Assembly (NCBI GenBank): GCA_031844405.1
Contig: JAUZVC010000002.1
Span: 806,001 to 870,000, forward strand
Length of the DNA stretch: 64,000 bases
Reading direction: 5' to 3'
Source of the DNA: Knoellia sp031844405
GTDB taxonomy: Bacteria; Actinomycetota; Actinomycetes; Actinomycetales; Dermatophilaceae
Shown here one piece after another: positions 47,499 through 55,244 of this stretch. The notes below the pieces were generated by a model. That model saw only the letters and a list, made by a program, of their open reading frames with translations. It ran no database searches and was not told the origin of the DNA. The first letter of the stretch is position 1. Each line of letters begins with the position of its first letter. A program made the position numbers and the translations under genes.

Positions 47499-48038
47499 AT
47501 GCAGGACACCACCGTCACCGTCCACGGACGCCTCGTCGCCGACCCCGAGATCTGCGTGGGCAAGAGCGGCCAGCCCTACGCCCGGTTCCGCATCGCCTCG
47601 ACGCCCCGGCGACCCGTGCAGGGCCAGCCCGGCGCCTACGAGGACGGCGACACGTCCTTCTTCACCGTCTACGCGTTCCGCAACCTCGGCGCCAACCTCG
47701 CCAAGTCGTTCCGACGTGGAGAGCCGGTCATCGTCCACGGCCGCCTGCGCGTGCGTGACTACCAGCGGGACGACAAGTCCTACGGCACCTCGGTCAACAT
47801 CGACGCCAGCGGCGCCGGCCACGACCTCAGCTGGGGGCAGGCGGCCTACGAGAAGGTCACCAAGCCGTCCTACGGCACCGGCGACCGGATGGACGACGCA
47901 TTCGACGGTGAGGAGCCCACCGAGGGTCAGGCCGACGGCAGCGGGAGCTTCGGCGATCCGCAGCGCGACGACTACCTCCTGGCCGAGCGACCCACCGACG
48001 CCTCGACCGGTCCGCTCGTCGAGGAGCCCGCGGCCTGA
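47499..48038 (+). CDS. ssb: Single-stranded DNA-binding protein (OB fold)
   Basis: This is a 179-residue SSB-type protein. The OB fold covers residues 1-110 (TVTVHGRLVADPEICVGKSGQPYARFRIAST; FFTVYAFRNLGANLAKSFRRGEPVIVHGRLRVRDYQRDD). The tail is acidic but lacks the DDDIPF-like tip that recruits partners in the housekeeping SSB, so this is probably the secondary paralogue (SsbB-like) found in actinobacteria. ATG 47499 has a GAAGGGG ribosome-binding site. It lies apart from rpsF/rplI, which also suggests the paralogue. Confidence 0.9.
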   Translation: MQDTTVTVHGRLVADPEICVGKSGQPYARFRIASTPRRPVQGQPGAYEDGDTSFFTVYAFRNLGANLAKSFRRGEPVIVHGRLRVRDYQRDDKSYGTSVNIDASGAGHDLSWGQAAYEKVTKPSYGTGDRMDDAFDGEEPTEGQADGSGSFGDPQRDDYLLAERPTDASTGPLVEEPAA

Positions 48039-48097
48039 GGGGCGCCTGAGGGCGCTCGAGGGGCCAGAACCGATTCGGGGATGGGGCGGGCAGTCGT

Positions 48098-48103
48098 TAG
48101 CCT
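48098..48103 (+). promoter_or_regulatory. -10 element TAGCCT, leaderless-type promoter of ettA
   Basis: TAGCCT ends six bases before ATG 48110. Confidence 0.45.
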
Positions 48104-48109
48104 TGCCCC

Positions 48110-49792
48110 ATGCCCGAGTTCATCTATGTCATGTCGCGCGCCCGCAAGGCCCATGGCGACAAGGTCATCCTCGACGATGTCACCCTGTCGTTCCTGCCCG
48201 GCGCCAAGATCGGCGTCGTCGGCCCCAACGGCGCCGGCAAGTCGTCCGTCCTCAAGATCATGGCCGGGCTCGACCAGCCGTCCAACGGCGAGGCGCGCCT
48301 GACGCCGGGCTACAGCGTCGGCATCCTCATGCAGGAGCCCGAGCTCAACGAGGAGAAGACGGTCCTCGGCAACGTGGAGGAGGGTGCGGGGGAGATCAAG
48401 GCCAAGCTCGACCGCTACAACGCCATCTCCGAGGAGATGGGCGAGCCCGACGCCGACTTCGACGCGCTCATGACCGAGATGGGCAAGCTCCAGGAGGAGA
48501 TCGACGCGGCCGACGCGTGGGACCTCGACTCCCAGCTCGAGCAGGCGATGGACGCCCTGCGCTGCCCGCCGCCGGACGCCGACGTCACCGTGCTCTCCGG
48601 TGGGGAGCGTCGTCGCGTCGCGCTCTGCAAGCTCCTGCTCCAGAAGCCGGACCTGCTTCTCCTCGACGAGCCGACCAACCACCTCGACGCCGAGTCGGTC
48701 CTCTGGCTCGAGCAGCACCTCGCGGCCTACCACGGCGCCGTCGTCGCCGTGACGCACGACCGCTACTTCATGGACAACGTCGCGCAGTGGATCCTCGAGC
48801 TCGACCGCGGCCGCGCCTACCCCTACGAGGGCAACTACTCGACCTACCTCGAGAAGAAGCAGGCCCGTCTCGAGGTCCAGGGCAAGAAGGACGCCAAGCT
48901 CGCCAAGCGCCTCAAGGAGGAGCTCGAGTGGGTCCGCTCCAACGCCAAGGCCCGCCAGACGAAGTCCAAGGCTCGCCTCGCCCGCTACGAGGAGATGGCC
49001 GCCGAGGCGGACCGCACCCGCAAGCTTGACTTCGAGGAGATCCAGATCCCGCCGGGCCCGCGCCTCGGCAGCAAGGTCATCGAGGTCAAGGACCTCAAGA
49101 AGGGCTTCGGGGACCGCGTCCTCATCGACGGGCTGTCGTTCTCGCTCCCGCGCAACGGCATCGTCGGGGTCATCGGTGCCAACGGCGTCGGCAAGACGAC
49201 GCTCTTCAAGACGATCGTCGGCCTCGAGCCGGCCGACGGCGGCGTCGTCGACATCGGCGACACCGTGAAGATCTCCTACGTCGACCAGAGCCGCGGCGGC
49301 CTCGACCCCAACAAGAACCTCTGGGAGACGGTGTCCGGCGGCCACGACTACATCCAGGTCGGCAACGTCGAGATCCCGTCGCGCGCCTACGTCTCGCAGT
49401 TCGGGTTCAAGGGCCCGGACCAGCAGAAGAAGGCCGGCGTCCTCTCCGGTGGCGAGCGCAACCGCCTCAACCTCGCGCTCACCCTCAAGGAGGGCGGCAA
49501 CCTGCTCCTCCTCGACGAGCCGACCAACGACCTCGACGTCGAGACCCTCAGCTCGCTCGAGAACGCGCTGCTGGAGTTCCCCGGCTGTGCCGTCGTCATC
49601 AGCCACGACCGCTGGTTCCTCGACCGGGTCGCGACGCACATCCTCGCCTACGAGGGCACCGAGGAGAACCCGGCGAGCTGGTACTGGTTCGAGGGCAACT
49701 TCGAGGCTTACGAGGCCAACAAGATCGAGCGTCTCGGCGAGGAGGCGGCCCGTCCGCACCGCGTCACCTACCGCAAGCTGACCCGCGACTGA
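48110..49792 (+). CDS. ettA: Energy-dependent translational throttle protein EttA (ABC-F)
   Basis: This 560-residue ABC-F ATPase binds the ribosomal E site and gates entry into elongation according to ADP/ATP. There are two full nucleotide-binding domains. The first has GPNGAGKSS, LSGGERRRVALCKLL and LLDEPTNHLDAESV; the second has GANGVGKTT, LSGGERNRLNLALTL and LLDEPTNDLDVETL. The arm insertion sits between Walker A and the signature of domain 1, and the Lys/Arg-rich linker (KARQTKSKARLARYEEM) joins the domains. It has no membrane segments. Length and motifs match EttA closely. Confidence 0.96.
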   Translation: MPEFIYVMSRARKAHGDKVILDDVTLSFLPGAKIGVVGPNGAGKSSVLKIMAGLDQPSNGEARLTPGYSVGILMQEPELNEEKTVLGNVEEGAGEIKAKLDRYNAISEEMGEPDADFDALMTEMGKLQEEIDAADAWDLDSQLEQAMDALRCPPPDADVTVLSGGERRRVALCKLLLQKPDLLLLDEPTNHLDAESVLWLEQHLAAYHGAVVAVTHDRYFMDNVAQWILELDRGRAYPYEGNYSTYLEKKQARLEVQGKKDAKLAKRLKEELEWVRSNAKARQTKSKARLARYEEMAAEADRTRKLDFEEIQIPPGPRLGSKVIEVKDLKKGFGDRVLIDGLSFSLPRNGIVGVIGANGVGKTTLFKTIVGLEPADGGVVDIGDTVKISYVDQSRGGLDPNKNLWETVSGGHDYIQVGNVEIPSRAYVSQFGFKGPDQQKKAGVLSGGERNRLNLALTLKEGGNLLLLDEPTNDLDVETLSSLENALLEFPGCAVVISHDRWFLDRVATHILAYEGTEENPASWYWFEGNFEAYEANKIERLGEEAARPHRVTYRKLTRD

Positions 49793-49804
49793 GGGTCGCA
49801 CCCG

Positions 49805-49821
49805 GAGCCCGGCAGGGGCTC
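49805..49821. terminator. Small hairpin between ettA and thpR
   Basis: GAGCCC and GGGCTC form a 6-base stem with a 5-base loop between two convergent genes. The stem overlaps the thpR stop. Weak, but the only structure in the gap. Confidence 0.35.
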
Positions 49822-50404
49822 ACGCGCGGCGGACGTCCGCGCCGAGGGGGCAGACCGCCACGGGTTCGTAGTGCGGTCTGCCCCTTCCCTCTCCCCGGTG
49901 GGAGACGAAGAGGGTGACCTCGTCCGCGGGCCAGGACGGGCCGGCATACGCATCCATGACGCGGAGCCAGTGAGTCGCCTCGAAAGGCCGACGAACGCGC
50001 GCGAGGGTGAGGTGCGGGCGGTAGGCGCCGCCGGCCGGTGAGGCCCCGATGCGGCTGCACGCCCGCCGCACGCCGAGGGCCAGCGACTCCAGCCGAGCGA
50101 GGCCGTCGGGGGAGTCGGAGCGGACGTCCATCCAGACGACGCGGGCTTGGCTCGGGTCGGGGAACGTGCCGGCGCCATTGAGCCGCAGGGGAATCGGCTC
50201 GTGCTCGGCCGCAACCCGGGCCACCTCGTCGCCGACGTCGTCGAGCAGGTGGGTGGACACGTCACCCATGAACGCCAACGTCACGTGCCACAGGTGGGAC
50301 GGCGTCCAGCGCAGGTCGGAGTGGACGTCGCGCCGCGGCTCGACAAAGCGCTCGAGGTCAGCGTGGGCGTCCGGTGGCGGCACGACAGCGGCGAAGATGC
50401 GCAC
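49820..50404 (-). CDS. thpR: RNA 2',3'-cyclic phosphodiesterase (2'-5' RNA ligase family)
   Basis: This is a protein of about 194 residues in the 2H phosphoesterase family. The two catalytic H-x-T-x motifs are HVTLAF (near residue 40) and HLTLAR (near 130). The family N-terminus VRIFAAVVPPPDA begins at GTG 50404, which I prefer; GTG 50443 would add 13 polar residues. Members hydrolyse 2',3'-cyclic phosphate ends of RNA. It lies downstream of the methyltransferase gene on the same strand, with 67 bases between. Confidence 0.87.
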   Translation of the reverse strand: MRIFAAVVPPPDAHADLERFVEPRRDVHSDLRWTPSHLWHVTLAFMGDVSTHLLDDVGDEVARVAAEHEPIPLRLNGAGTFPDPSQARVVWMDVRSDSPDGLARLESLALGVRRACSRIGASPAGGAYRPHLTLARVRRPFEATHWLRVMDAYAGPSWPADEVTLFVSHRGEGRGRPHYEPVAVCPLGADVRRA

Positions 50405-50471
50405 CGCGTCATTGTGCGTGGTCCTGCCGTGGTCGCGATGCACACCGTCCGAGATCGGGTGGCGGACCGGC

Positions 50472-51206
50472 CTACATGGGGACCTTCGTCGCCGCGACGA
50501 AGACCGAGCTGCCGAAGGGCAGGTCGACGCGGCGCCGGAGGAGGGTCTCGTCGACCTTCGTGGCGGCCAGCAGGGCGTGGTGCAGCGGTCGCGGCACCTG
50601 GGGCACCTCGACGACGTCGACCGCGCTCGTGTGCTTGCGTTCCTTGAGGCGGCGGGCGAGCCGCTCCGCGAGGAAGCCGGGAAAGACCGACGTGAACCCG
50701 TAGGTCGCGCGCTCGACCCGGAATCCCGCGCGTTCGAGCGCGCTCACGGCCCGACGCTTCGTGTAGCGGCGGAAGTGGCCGTTGGCGACGTCGAAGTCGG
50801 TCCACGCCCACTGGTAGGCGGGCACCGCCATGAGGAACGTGCCGCCCGGCTGGAGGACCCGAGCCACCTCGGCAAGGGCGTCGGCCTCGGGGTCGCAGTG
50901 CTCGATGACGTCGAACGCCGACACCATGTCGAAGCTGCCGTCGGCGAAGGGAAGTGACAGGGCCGACCCGCAGACTCCGTTGCGCCCGAGTCCGCGAGGG
51001 TCGATGTCGAGCGAGGCGAGGTGGCGGGTGCCGTCGTGCAGCCAGCTGGCGCTGGGCCCGTCGGCGCTGCCGATGTCCAGCACCGTCGTCCTGCCCTCGG
51101 CGAAGGGGTGGAGCGCGGCGTGGAGCAGGTCGGTGCGTGCGACGTACCACCAGTAGTCGGGCTGCGCGATCGACGCCGAGCCTCCGTGTCCTCCTGCGTC
51201 GGTCAT
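50472..51206 (-). CDS. Class I SAM-dependent methyltransferase
   Basis: This is a 244-residue Methyltransf_11-type enzyme. The SAM-binding motif I is TTVLDIGSADGPSASWL (near residue 45), motif II/III is SLPFADGSFDMVSAFDVIEHC, and post-motif is EVARVLQPGGTFLMAVPAY. Substrate unknown. ATG 51206 lies eight bases after a TAGGCT hexamer that includes the TAG stop of the upstream tetR gene, so transcription may restart exactly at that stop. Confidence 0.85.
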   Translation of the reverse strand: MTDAGGHGGSASIAQPDYWWYVARTDLLHAALHPFAEGRTTVLDIGSADGPSASWLHDGTRHLASLDIDPRGLGRNGVCGSALSLPFADGSFDMVSAFDVIEHCDPEADALAEVARVLQPGGTFLMAVPAYQWAWTDFDVANGHFRRYTKRRAVSALERAGFRVERATYGFTSVFPGFLAERLARRLKERKHTSAVDVVEVPQVPRPLHHALLAATKVDETLLRRRVDLPFGSSVFVAATKVPM

Positions 51207-51217
51207 GGTCGGGAAGC

Positions 51218-51859
51218 CTAGCGGCGTGCGACCAGCCTCACCGCGAGGTCCCCGTTGGTGCGGGCGATGTCGTCCGGCGTGCGCCGGATCTCGGGGGAGT
51301 ACCAGCGCGCCACGTCGACCGCCATCGACAGCAGCGCGAGGGCGGTGCTCGGGATGTCGTCGACCTCGAACTCGCCCGAGGTCACTCCGTCGGAGAGCAC
51401 GCCGCGCACGACCTTGTCGATCTCGCGGCGCAGCGAGAGGACGGCCTCGCGGTGCTCGGGGGTGAGGTGGCGGAACTCGTACTGGACGATCCGGCCGAGC
51501 TGGTGGTGCTCGGCATGCCACTTCGAGAAGCCGCCGATGATCGAGCGCAGCGCGTCGGTGGGGGAGTCGGCGGCGCGGGCGGCGGCGACGAGCTGGTCGC
51601 GGGCGGTCCGGTGCCCCCGGCTGCTCAGCTCGAAGAGGAGGTCCTCCTTCGAGGTGAAGTGCACGTAGACCCCAGCGGGCGAGAGCCCGGCACGCGAGGC
51701 GATGTCGCGGGTGGTCGTCGCGTGGAAACCCTTGTCGGCGAAGGCGTCGGCCGCGGCCATCATGAGCCGCACGGCCGTGGCGCCGGTGGTGTCGCCCGAG
51801 TCCTCGAGGGTCGCGAGGATGCTCTGCTCCGACAGTGGAGCGCCTGTGGTGGCCGACAT
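51218..51859 (-). CDS. TetR family regulator, divergent from acyl-CoA dehydrogenase
   Basis: This is a 213-residue TetR-type repressor. The N-terminal helix-turn-helix (residues 25-70) contains AADAFADKGFHATTTRDIASRAGLSPAGVYVHFTSKEDLLFEL. The C-terminal part is helical and ligand-binding (TetR_C_33-like, EFRHLTPEHREAVLSLRREIDKVVRGVL). ATG 51859 puts the helix-turn-helix at a normal position; ATG 51907 is possible but would overlap the operator. It likely controls the divergent acyl-CoA dehydrogenase through the palindrome between them and senses an acyl-CoA. Confidence 0.9.
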   Translation of the reverse strand: MSATTGAPLSEQSILATLEDSGDTTGATAVRLMMAAADAFADKGFHATTTRDIASRAGLSPAGVYVHFTSKEDLLFELSSRGHRTARDQLVAAARAADSPTDALRSIIGGFSKWHAEHHQLGRIVQYEFRHLTPEHREAVLSLRREIDKVVRGVLSDGVTSGEFEVDDIPSTALALLSMAVDVARWYSPEIRRTPDDIARTNGDLAVRLVARR

Positions 51860-51885
51860 GTTGACAGCATGCCTGACCCGCGTGA

Positions 51886-51905
51886 GACTAAGCAAGCGCT
51901 TAGTC
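51886..51905. promoter_or_regulatory. Palindromic operator GACTAAGC-4-GCTTAGTC between tetR and acyl-CoA dehydrogenase
   Basis: Perfect 8-base arms with a 4-base spacer lie 27 bases upstream of the tetR ATG 51859 and 26 bases upstream of the dehydrogenase ATG 51931. It is A/T-richer than its surroundings. Position and symmetry are those of a TetR-family operator controlling both genes. Confidence 0.7.
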
Positions 51906-51930
51906 ATTCGTGTTCCTGCCGAGGAGAGCC

Positions 51931-53082
51931 ATGCCCCGCAACCTCTACGACGACGACCACCTCGCCTTCCGCGAGTCGGTCCAGGAGTTCGTCGACCGCA
52001 CCCTCAAGCCGCGTGCCGAGCAGATGCTCGAGGCCAAGAGCATCGACCGCGACATCTGGCTCGAGGCCGGCAAGCAGGGCCTCCTCGGCCTCGACATCCC
52101 CGAGGAGTTCGGGGGCGCCGGCGCCGGCGACTACCGCTTCAACGCCATCTCGGCCGAGGTGATCTCCGGCTTCAATGCCGCCACCTCGTCGTGCTTCGGC
52201 ATCCACAGCGACGTCTGCCCGCCCTACATCGTCGACCTCGGCACCGACGAGCAGAAGCAGCGCTGGCTCCCGCCCATGGCCGCCGGCGAGAAGATCTGCG
52301 CCATCGCGATGACCGAGCCCGGTGGCGGATCCGACCTCGCCGCGCTCAAGACGACCGCCGTGCGCGCCGAGGACGGCGACGGCTGGATCCTCAACGGCTC
52401 CAAGACCTTCATCACCAACGGCTACCAGGCAGACCTCGTCATCGTCGCCGCCCGCACCGACCCGAGCAAGGGTGCCAAGGGCATCTCGCTGCTCATGGTC
52501 GAGGACGGCATGGAGGGCTTCACGCGCGGTCGCAAGCTCGACAAGGTGGGGCAGGAGGAGTCCGACACGGCTGAGCTCTTCTTCGAGGACGTCCGCGTGC
52601 CCGCCGAGAACCTCATCGGCGAGGAGGGCATGGGCTTCGTCGCGATGATGCAGCGCCTGCCGCAGGAGCGCGTCGGTGCCGCCGTCTCCAACGTCGCGCA
52701 CGCCAAGGCGATCCTCGAGGAGACCATCGCCTACGCCAAGGAGCGCAAGGCCTTCGGCCAGCCGATCGGCGCCTTCCAGCACAACAAGTTCAAGATCGCC
52801 GAGCTCGTCACCGCGATCGAGGTCGCCGAGGCCTACGTCGACGACTGCGTCGCGGCCCACGCCGAGCACAAGCTCTCGGCCGTCGACGCCGCCAAGGCGA
52901 AGTGGTGGAGCGCCCAGGTCCAGAACGACGTCCTCGACGAGTGCGTCCAGCTTCACGGCGGCTACGGCTTCATGAACGAGTACCGCGTGGCCCGCGCCTG
53001 GCGCGACGCTCGCGTGACGAAGATCTGGGCCGGCTCGAACGAGATCATGAAGGAGCTCATCGGCCGCGACCTCGGTCTCTGA
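51931..53082 (+). CDS. Acyl-CoA dehydrogenase
   Basis: This 383-residue flavoenzyme oxidises acyl-CoA to the 2-enoyl-CoA in fatty-acid or branched-chain degradation. FAD and substrate motifs are AMTEPGGGSDLAALKT and NGSKTFITNG. The residue at the MCAD catalytic position is not Glu (WAGSNEI), but LPQER carries E246, the alternative catalytic glutamate of long-chain and isovaleryl-type enzymes. The C-terminal QLHGGYGFMNEYRVARAWRDARV is typical. ATG 51931 has GAGGAG six bases upstream; ATG 51910 lacks one. It is controlled by the divergent TetR. Confidence 0.93.
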   Translation: MPRNLYDDDHLAFRESVQEFVDRTLKPRAEQMLEAKSIDRDIWLEAGKQGLLGLDIPEEFGGAGAGDYRFNAISAEVISGFNAATSSCFGIHSDVCPPYIVDLGTDEQKQRWLPPMAAGEKICAIAMTEPGGGSDLAALKTTAVRAEDGDGWILNGSKTFITNGYQADLVIVAARTDPSKGAKGISLLMVEDGMEGFTRGRKLDKVGQEESDTAELFFEDVRVPAENLIGEEGMGFVAMMQRLPQERVGAAVSNVAHAKAILEETIAYAKERKAFGQPIGAFQHNKFKIAELVTAIEVAEAYVDDCVAAHAEHKLSAVDAAKAKWWSAQVQNDVLDECVQLHGGYGFMNEYRVARAWRDARVTKIWAGSNEIMKELIGRDLGL

Positions 53083-53106
53083 GCGTTCGGTTCGCGCTTC
53101 GCGCCC

Positions 53107-53168
53107 GTCGAGAGGAGAGAACACGCCGCGTATGCCGTCCGGCTTCCGGCGCGTTCTCTCCTCTCGAC
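53107..53168. repeat. 62-base hairpin repeat, copy 1
   Basis: The arms GTCGAGAGGAGAGAACACGCC and GGCGCGTTCTCTCCTCTCGAC are 21 bases each with one mismatch, around a 20-base middle that contains GTATGCCG. It lies between the convergent acyl-CoA dehydrogenase and DUF559 genes and could terminate both. A second copy of the same length with about six differences is at 54206. Confidence 0.85.
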
Positions 53169-53177
53169 CGCTCGTGC

Positions 53178-54151
53178 TCAGATGATGAACAGCGTGGCCG
53201 GGTCGAGGCCGAGCATGGCGGCCACGGCCTGAAGGGTGTCCCTGCGTCGGGGCGTGCGGTAGACGTCCGCGGCGAAGAGCTCCCGCACTCTCCACCCGTG
53301 ACCCTCGAGCAGATGGCGCCGGCCGGTATCCGTGCTCCGGCGCGCGATGTCGGCGTGGTGGGCGCCCTGGTACTCCGCGATCACCCGTTCGGACCTCCAG
53401 ACGAGGTCTCCCTCCGCGAGGAACTCACCGGCGTCATCCACGATGACTCCGCCCACCTCCGGCTCGGGGAAGCCGGCGCGGACGAACATGAGCCGGGCCC
53501 TCGTCTCCATCGGTGAGCGGACGCGTGGCCTGATCGCGAGAAAGGCCTGCGCCAGCATGACCTTGCCGCGCGGCCGCACTCGACCGTGCAGGGCCGTGTG
53601 CAGAGCCCGGGTCCCTGCCGAGGTGTGCGCCCCGGAGCGGACCTGCTGGCCTGAGGCGTTGTCGATCCGGGCGACCGCGGCATCACCCAGCACGACGAGG
53701 TCGTCGACGGTGAGTCGCCCACGACGCAGCTCCCCGAGGTCGACCCAGGTGTGTGCGGCGTCGACCACGCGTATGCCGTCGACGACGGTGGTCGACCTGA
53801 GCTCCAGTCCGCGGTGGCCGGTGCAGCCGTCGCGGCGGGCCTGGCCGGCGTCGGTCGGGGCGATGACGTGGAGGGCGCCCGTGTCCGCCTGACAGCAAGG
53901 CCCGACGACAGTGGGAGGCCCAGCAGCCTCGCTGCGGTGAGGTGCGAGAAGGCGCGGGCGGACGGCATACCGACAGCGAAGGCTGCGGCACGTTCCGCCA
54001 GGGTGAGTGGCGGGACGACCACATGAGCGCCTCGGGTGGGATGCTCCAGGCCCATCCGACGCAGCCGTGTGGCAGCGATGCCGAGCTCGCGGGCCCGGGC
54101 GGTGCTGAACGGTCCGCCCGCGAGCTCGTCCGGAAGTGGGGTCGCCTGCAC
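53178..54151 (-). pseudogene. Frameshifted DUF559 (Vsr-like endonuclease fold) protein
   Basis: Two frames together give one protein of about 323 residues. The N-terminal part starts at GTG 54151 (GPFSTARARELGIAATRLRRMGLEHPTRGAHVVV), resembling the DNA-binding head found on such proteins. It reads to LLGLPLSSGLAV near 53890. The sensible sequence then moves to the frame ending at 53178 (ADTGALHVIAPTDAGQARRDGC), whose C-terminus has the DUF559 nuclease fold: ETRARLMFVRAGFPEPEVG, LVWRSERVIAEYQGAHH and HGWRVRELFAADVY. A one-base loss explains the switch; sequencing error cannot be excluded. The gene is flanked by two copies of a 62-base hairpin. Confidence 0.7.
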
Positions 54152-54205
54152 ATGCCGAGAATGGCCGGACTCGGCGAACTCGCCGCGCGGTCATCCACAG
54201 GCGTG

Positions 54206-54267
54206 GTCGAGAGGAGAGAACACGCCGGGTGTGCCGTTCGGCAACCGGCGTGTTCTCTCCTCTCGAC
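54206..54267. repeat. 62-base hairpin repeat, copy 2
   Basis: Perfect 21-base arms (54206-54226 with 54247-54267) surround a 20-base middle. It lies just after the SRPBCC gene and upstream of the DUF559 gene, and is nearly identical to the copy at 53107. Confidence 0.85.
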
Positions 54268-54273
54268 TGGTCC

Positions 54274-54783
54274 TCAGCGGGCTTCGCCCGTGAGCTCGGC
54301 GAGGACGTCGTCGATGGCGTCGTAGCTGCTCTGCAGGCCGTGCTCCATGCCCGAGTCGATGACGGCCTGGACCGTCTCGGGGGAGTCGTAGGTGATGACG
54401 GCGCGCAGGGTCGTCCGGCCGTCCTGCTCGGTGTAGGTCGTGTCGATGACCGAGTAGGGGCTCTCGATGTTGTCGAAGCGCTCGGTGTGGACGAGGCGGC
54501 CGGGCCGGTCGATCGAGCGGTAGTGGCCGGAGAAGGAGACCTCCTCGCCGGTCGAGTCGGCGCGCTGGGCGAAGTGCCAGGCCCCGCCTTCGCGCAGGTC
54601 GACCTCGCAGACGGTCATCTCGCCGTGGCCGGCGCCCCACCACCTGCGGATGTGCTCGGGGTTGGTCATGGCCTCGAAGACGAGGTCGGCGGTGGCCGGG
54701 AAGATGCGGGTGATGACCATCTCCGAGCCGGAGGTGGTGATGGTGGCGCGCTCGTGGGCGCCCGTGGCGGCGGTGGTGCTCAT
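54274..54783 (-). CDS. SRPBCC (AHSA1-like) domain protein
   Basis: This is a 169-residue protein with the START/SRPBCC fold of the activator-of-Hsp90 ATPase-1-like group. Key segments are MVITRIFPATADLVFEAMTNPEHIRRWWG, GGAWHFAQR and the C-terminal helix ETVQAVIDSGMEHGLQSSYDAIDDVLAEL. Such proteins bind hydrophobic ligands; the ligand is unknown. ATG 54783 overlaps the stop of the ArsR gene. The ArsR-SRPBCC pairing is common in actinobacteria. A 62-base hairpin follows the gene. Confidence 0.9.
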   Translation of the reverse strand: MSTTAATGAHERATITTSGSEMVITRIFPATADLVFEAMTNPEHIRRWWGAGHGEMTVCEVDLREGGAWHFAQRADSTGEEVSFSGHYRSIDRPGRLVHTERFDNIESPYSVIDTTYTEQDGRTTLRAVITYDSPETVQAVIDSGMEHGLQSSYDAIDDVLAELTGEAR

Positions 54784-55139
54784 GTCGGGTTCTCCTTCGT
54801 GGTGCCCTCGGTCGAGGGCTGCTGCTGGATGGAGGCGAGGTAGTCGCCGAGGTGGTCGAGCTGCTGCTCCCAGTGCTTGCGGTAGAGCTCGAGCCACGAC
54901 GTCGCGTCCTCGAGGGGCGCGACCGAGATGCGGCAGTGGCGCCGCTGCCCATCCCGGCTCTTCGTGACGAGCCCGGCCTTCTCGAGGACCGTGAGGTGCT
55001 TCGAGATGGCGGGCAGGGACATGTCGAACGGCTCGGCGAGCTCACCGACCGTGGCGTCCCCGGACGAGAGCCGGGCCAGGATGGCCCGCCTCGTCGGGTC
55101 GGCCAGGGCGGCGAACGTGGTGCTGAGCGGATCGGCCAT
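54780..55139 (-). CDS. ArsR family transcriptional regulator
   Basis: This is a 119-residue winged-helix regulator. The helix-turn-helix region is FAALADPTRRAILARLSSGDATVGELAEPFDMSLPAISKHLTVLEKAGLV, followed by the wing (KSRDGQRRHCRIS) and a C-terminal helix. It has no metal-binding cysteine motif, so it is the non-metal type usually paired with SRPBCC genes. ATG 55139 lies seven bases after TACGTT. The promoter contains a palindrome, so autoregulation of the two-gene operon is likely. Confidence 0.93.
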   Translation of the reverse strand: MADPLSTTFAALADPTRRAILARLSSGDATVGELAEPFDMSLPAISKHLTVLEKAGLVTKSRDGQRRHCRISVAPLEDATSWLELYRKHWEQQLDHLGDYLASIQQQPSTEGTTKENPT

Positions 55140-55146
55140 GACACTT

Positions 55147-55167
55147 AACGTAGCGGTTAATTAACCG
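55147..55167 (-). promoter_or_regulatory. arsR promoter with palindromic operator CGGTTAATTAACCG
   Basis: On the minus strand the -10 hexamer TACGTT (55152-55147) is directly preceded by a perfect 14-base palindrome at 55154-55167. The A/T-rich centre is exceptional in this window. A repressor bound here would block the promoter. Confidence 0.65.
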
Positions 55168-55244
55168 ATAGGTCAAGAACTACGTCAACCCGGTATGCCG
55201 TCCGCCCACAAAGGTGCTCCGCAGGACGACCCGCGGGAAGGGGC

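Noticed and set aside
53107..53168. The 62-base hairpins as the start of a CRISPR array or IS inverted repeats
   Set aside because: Only two copies about 1.1 kb apart, each a palindrome in itself, with no regular spacers, no transposase and no target-site duplication that I can see.
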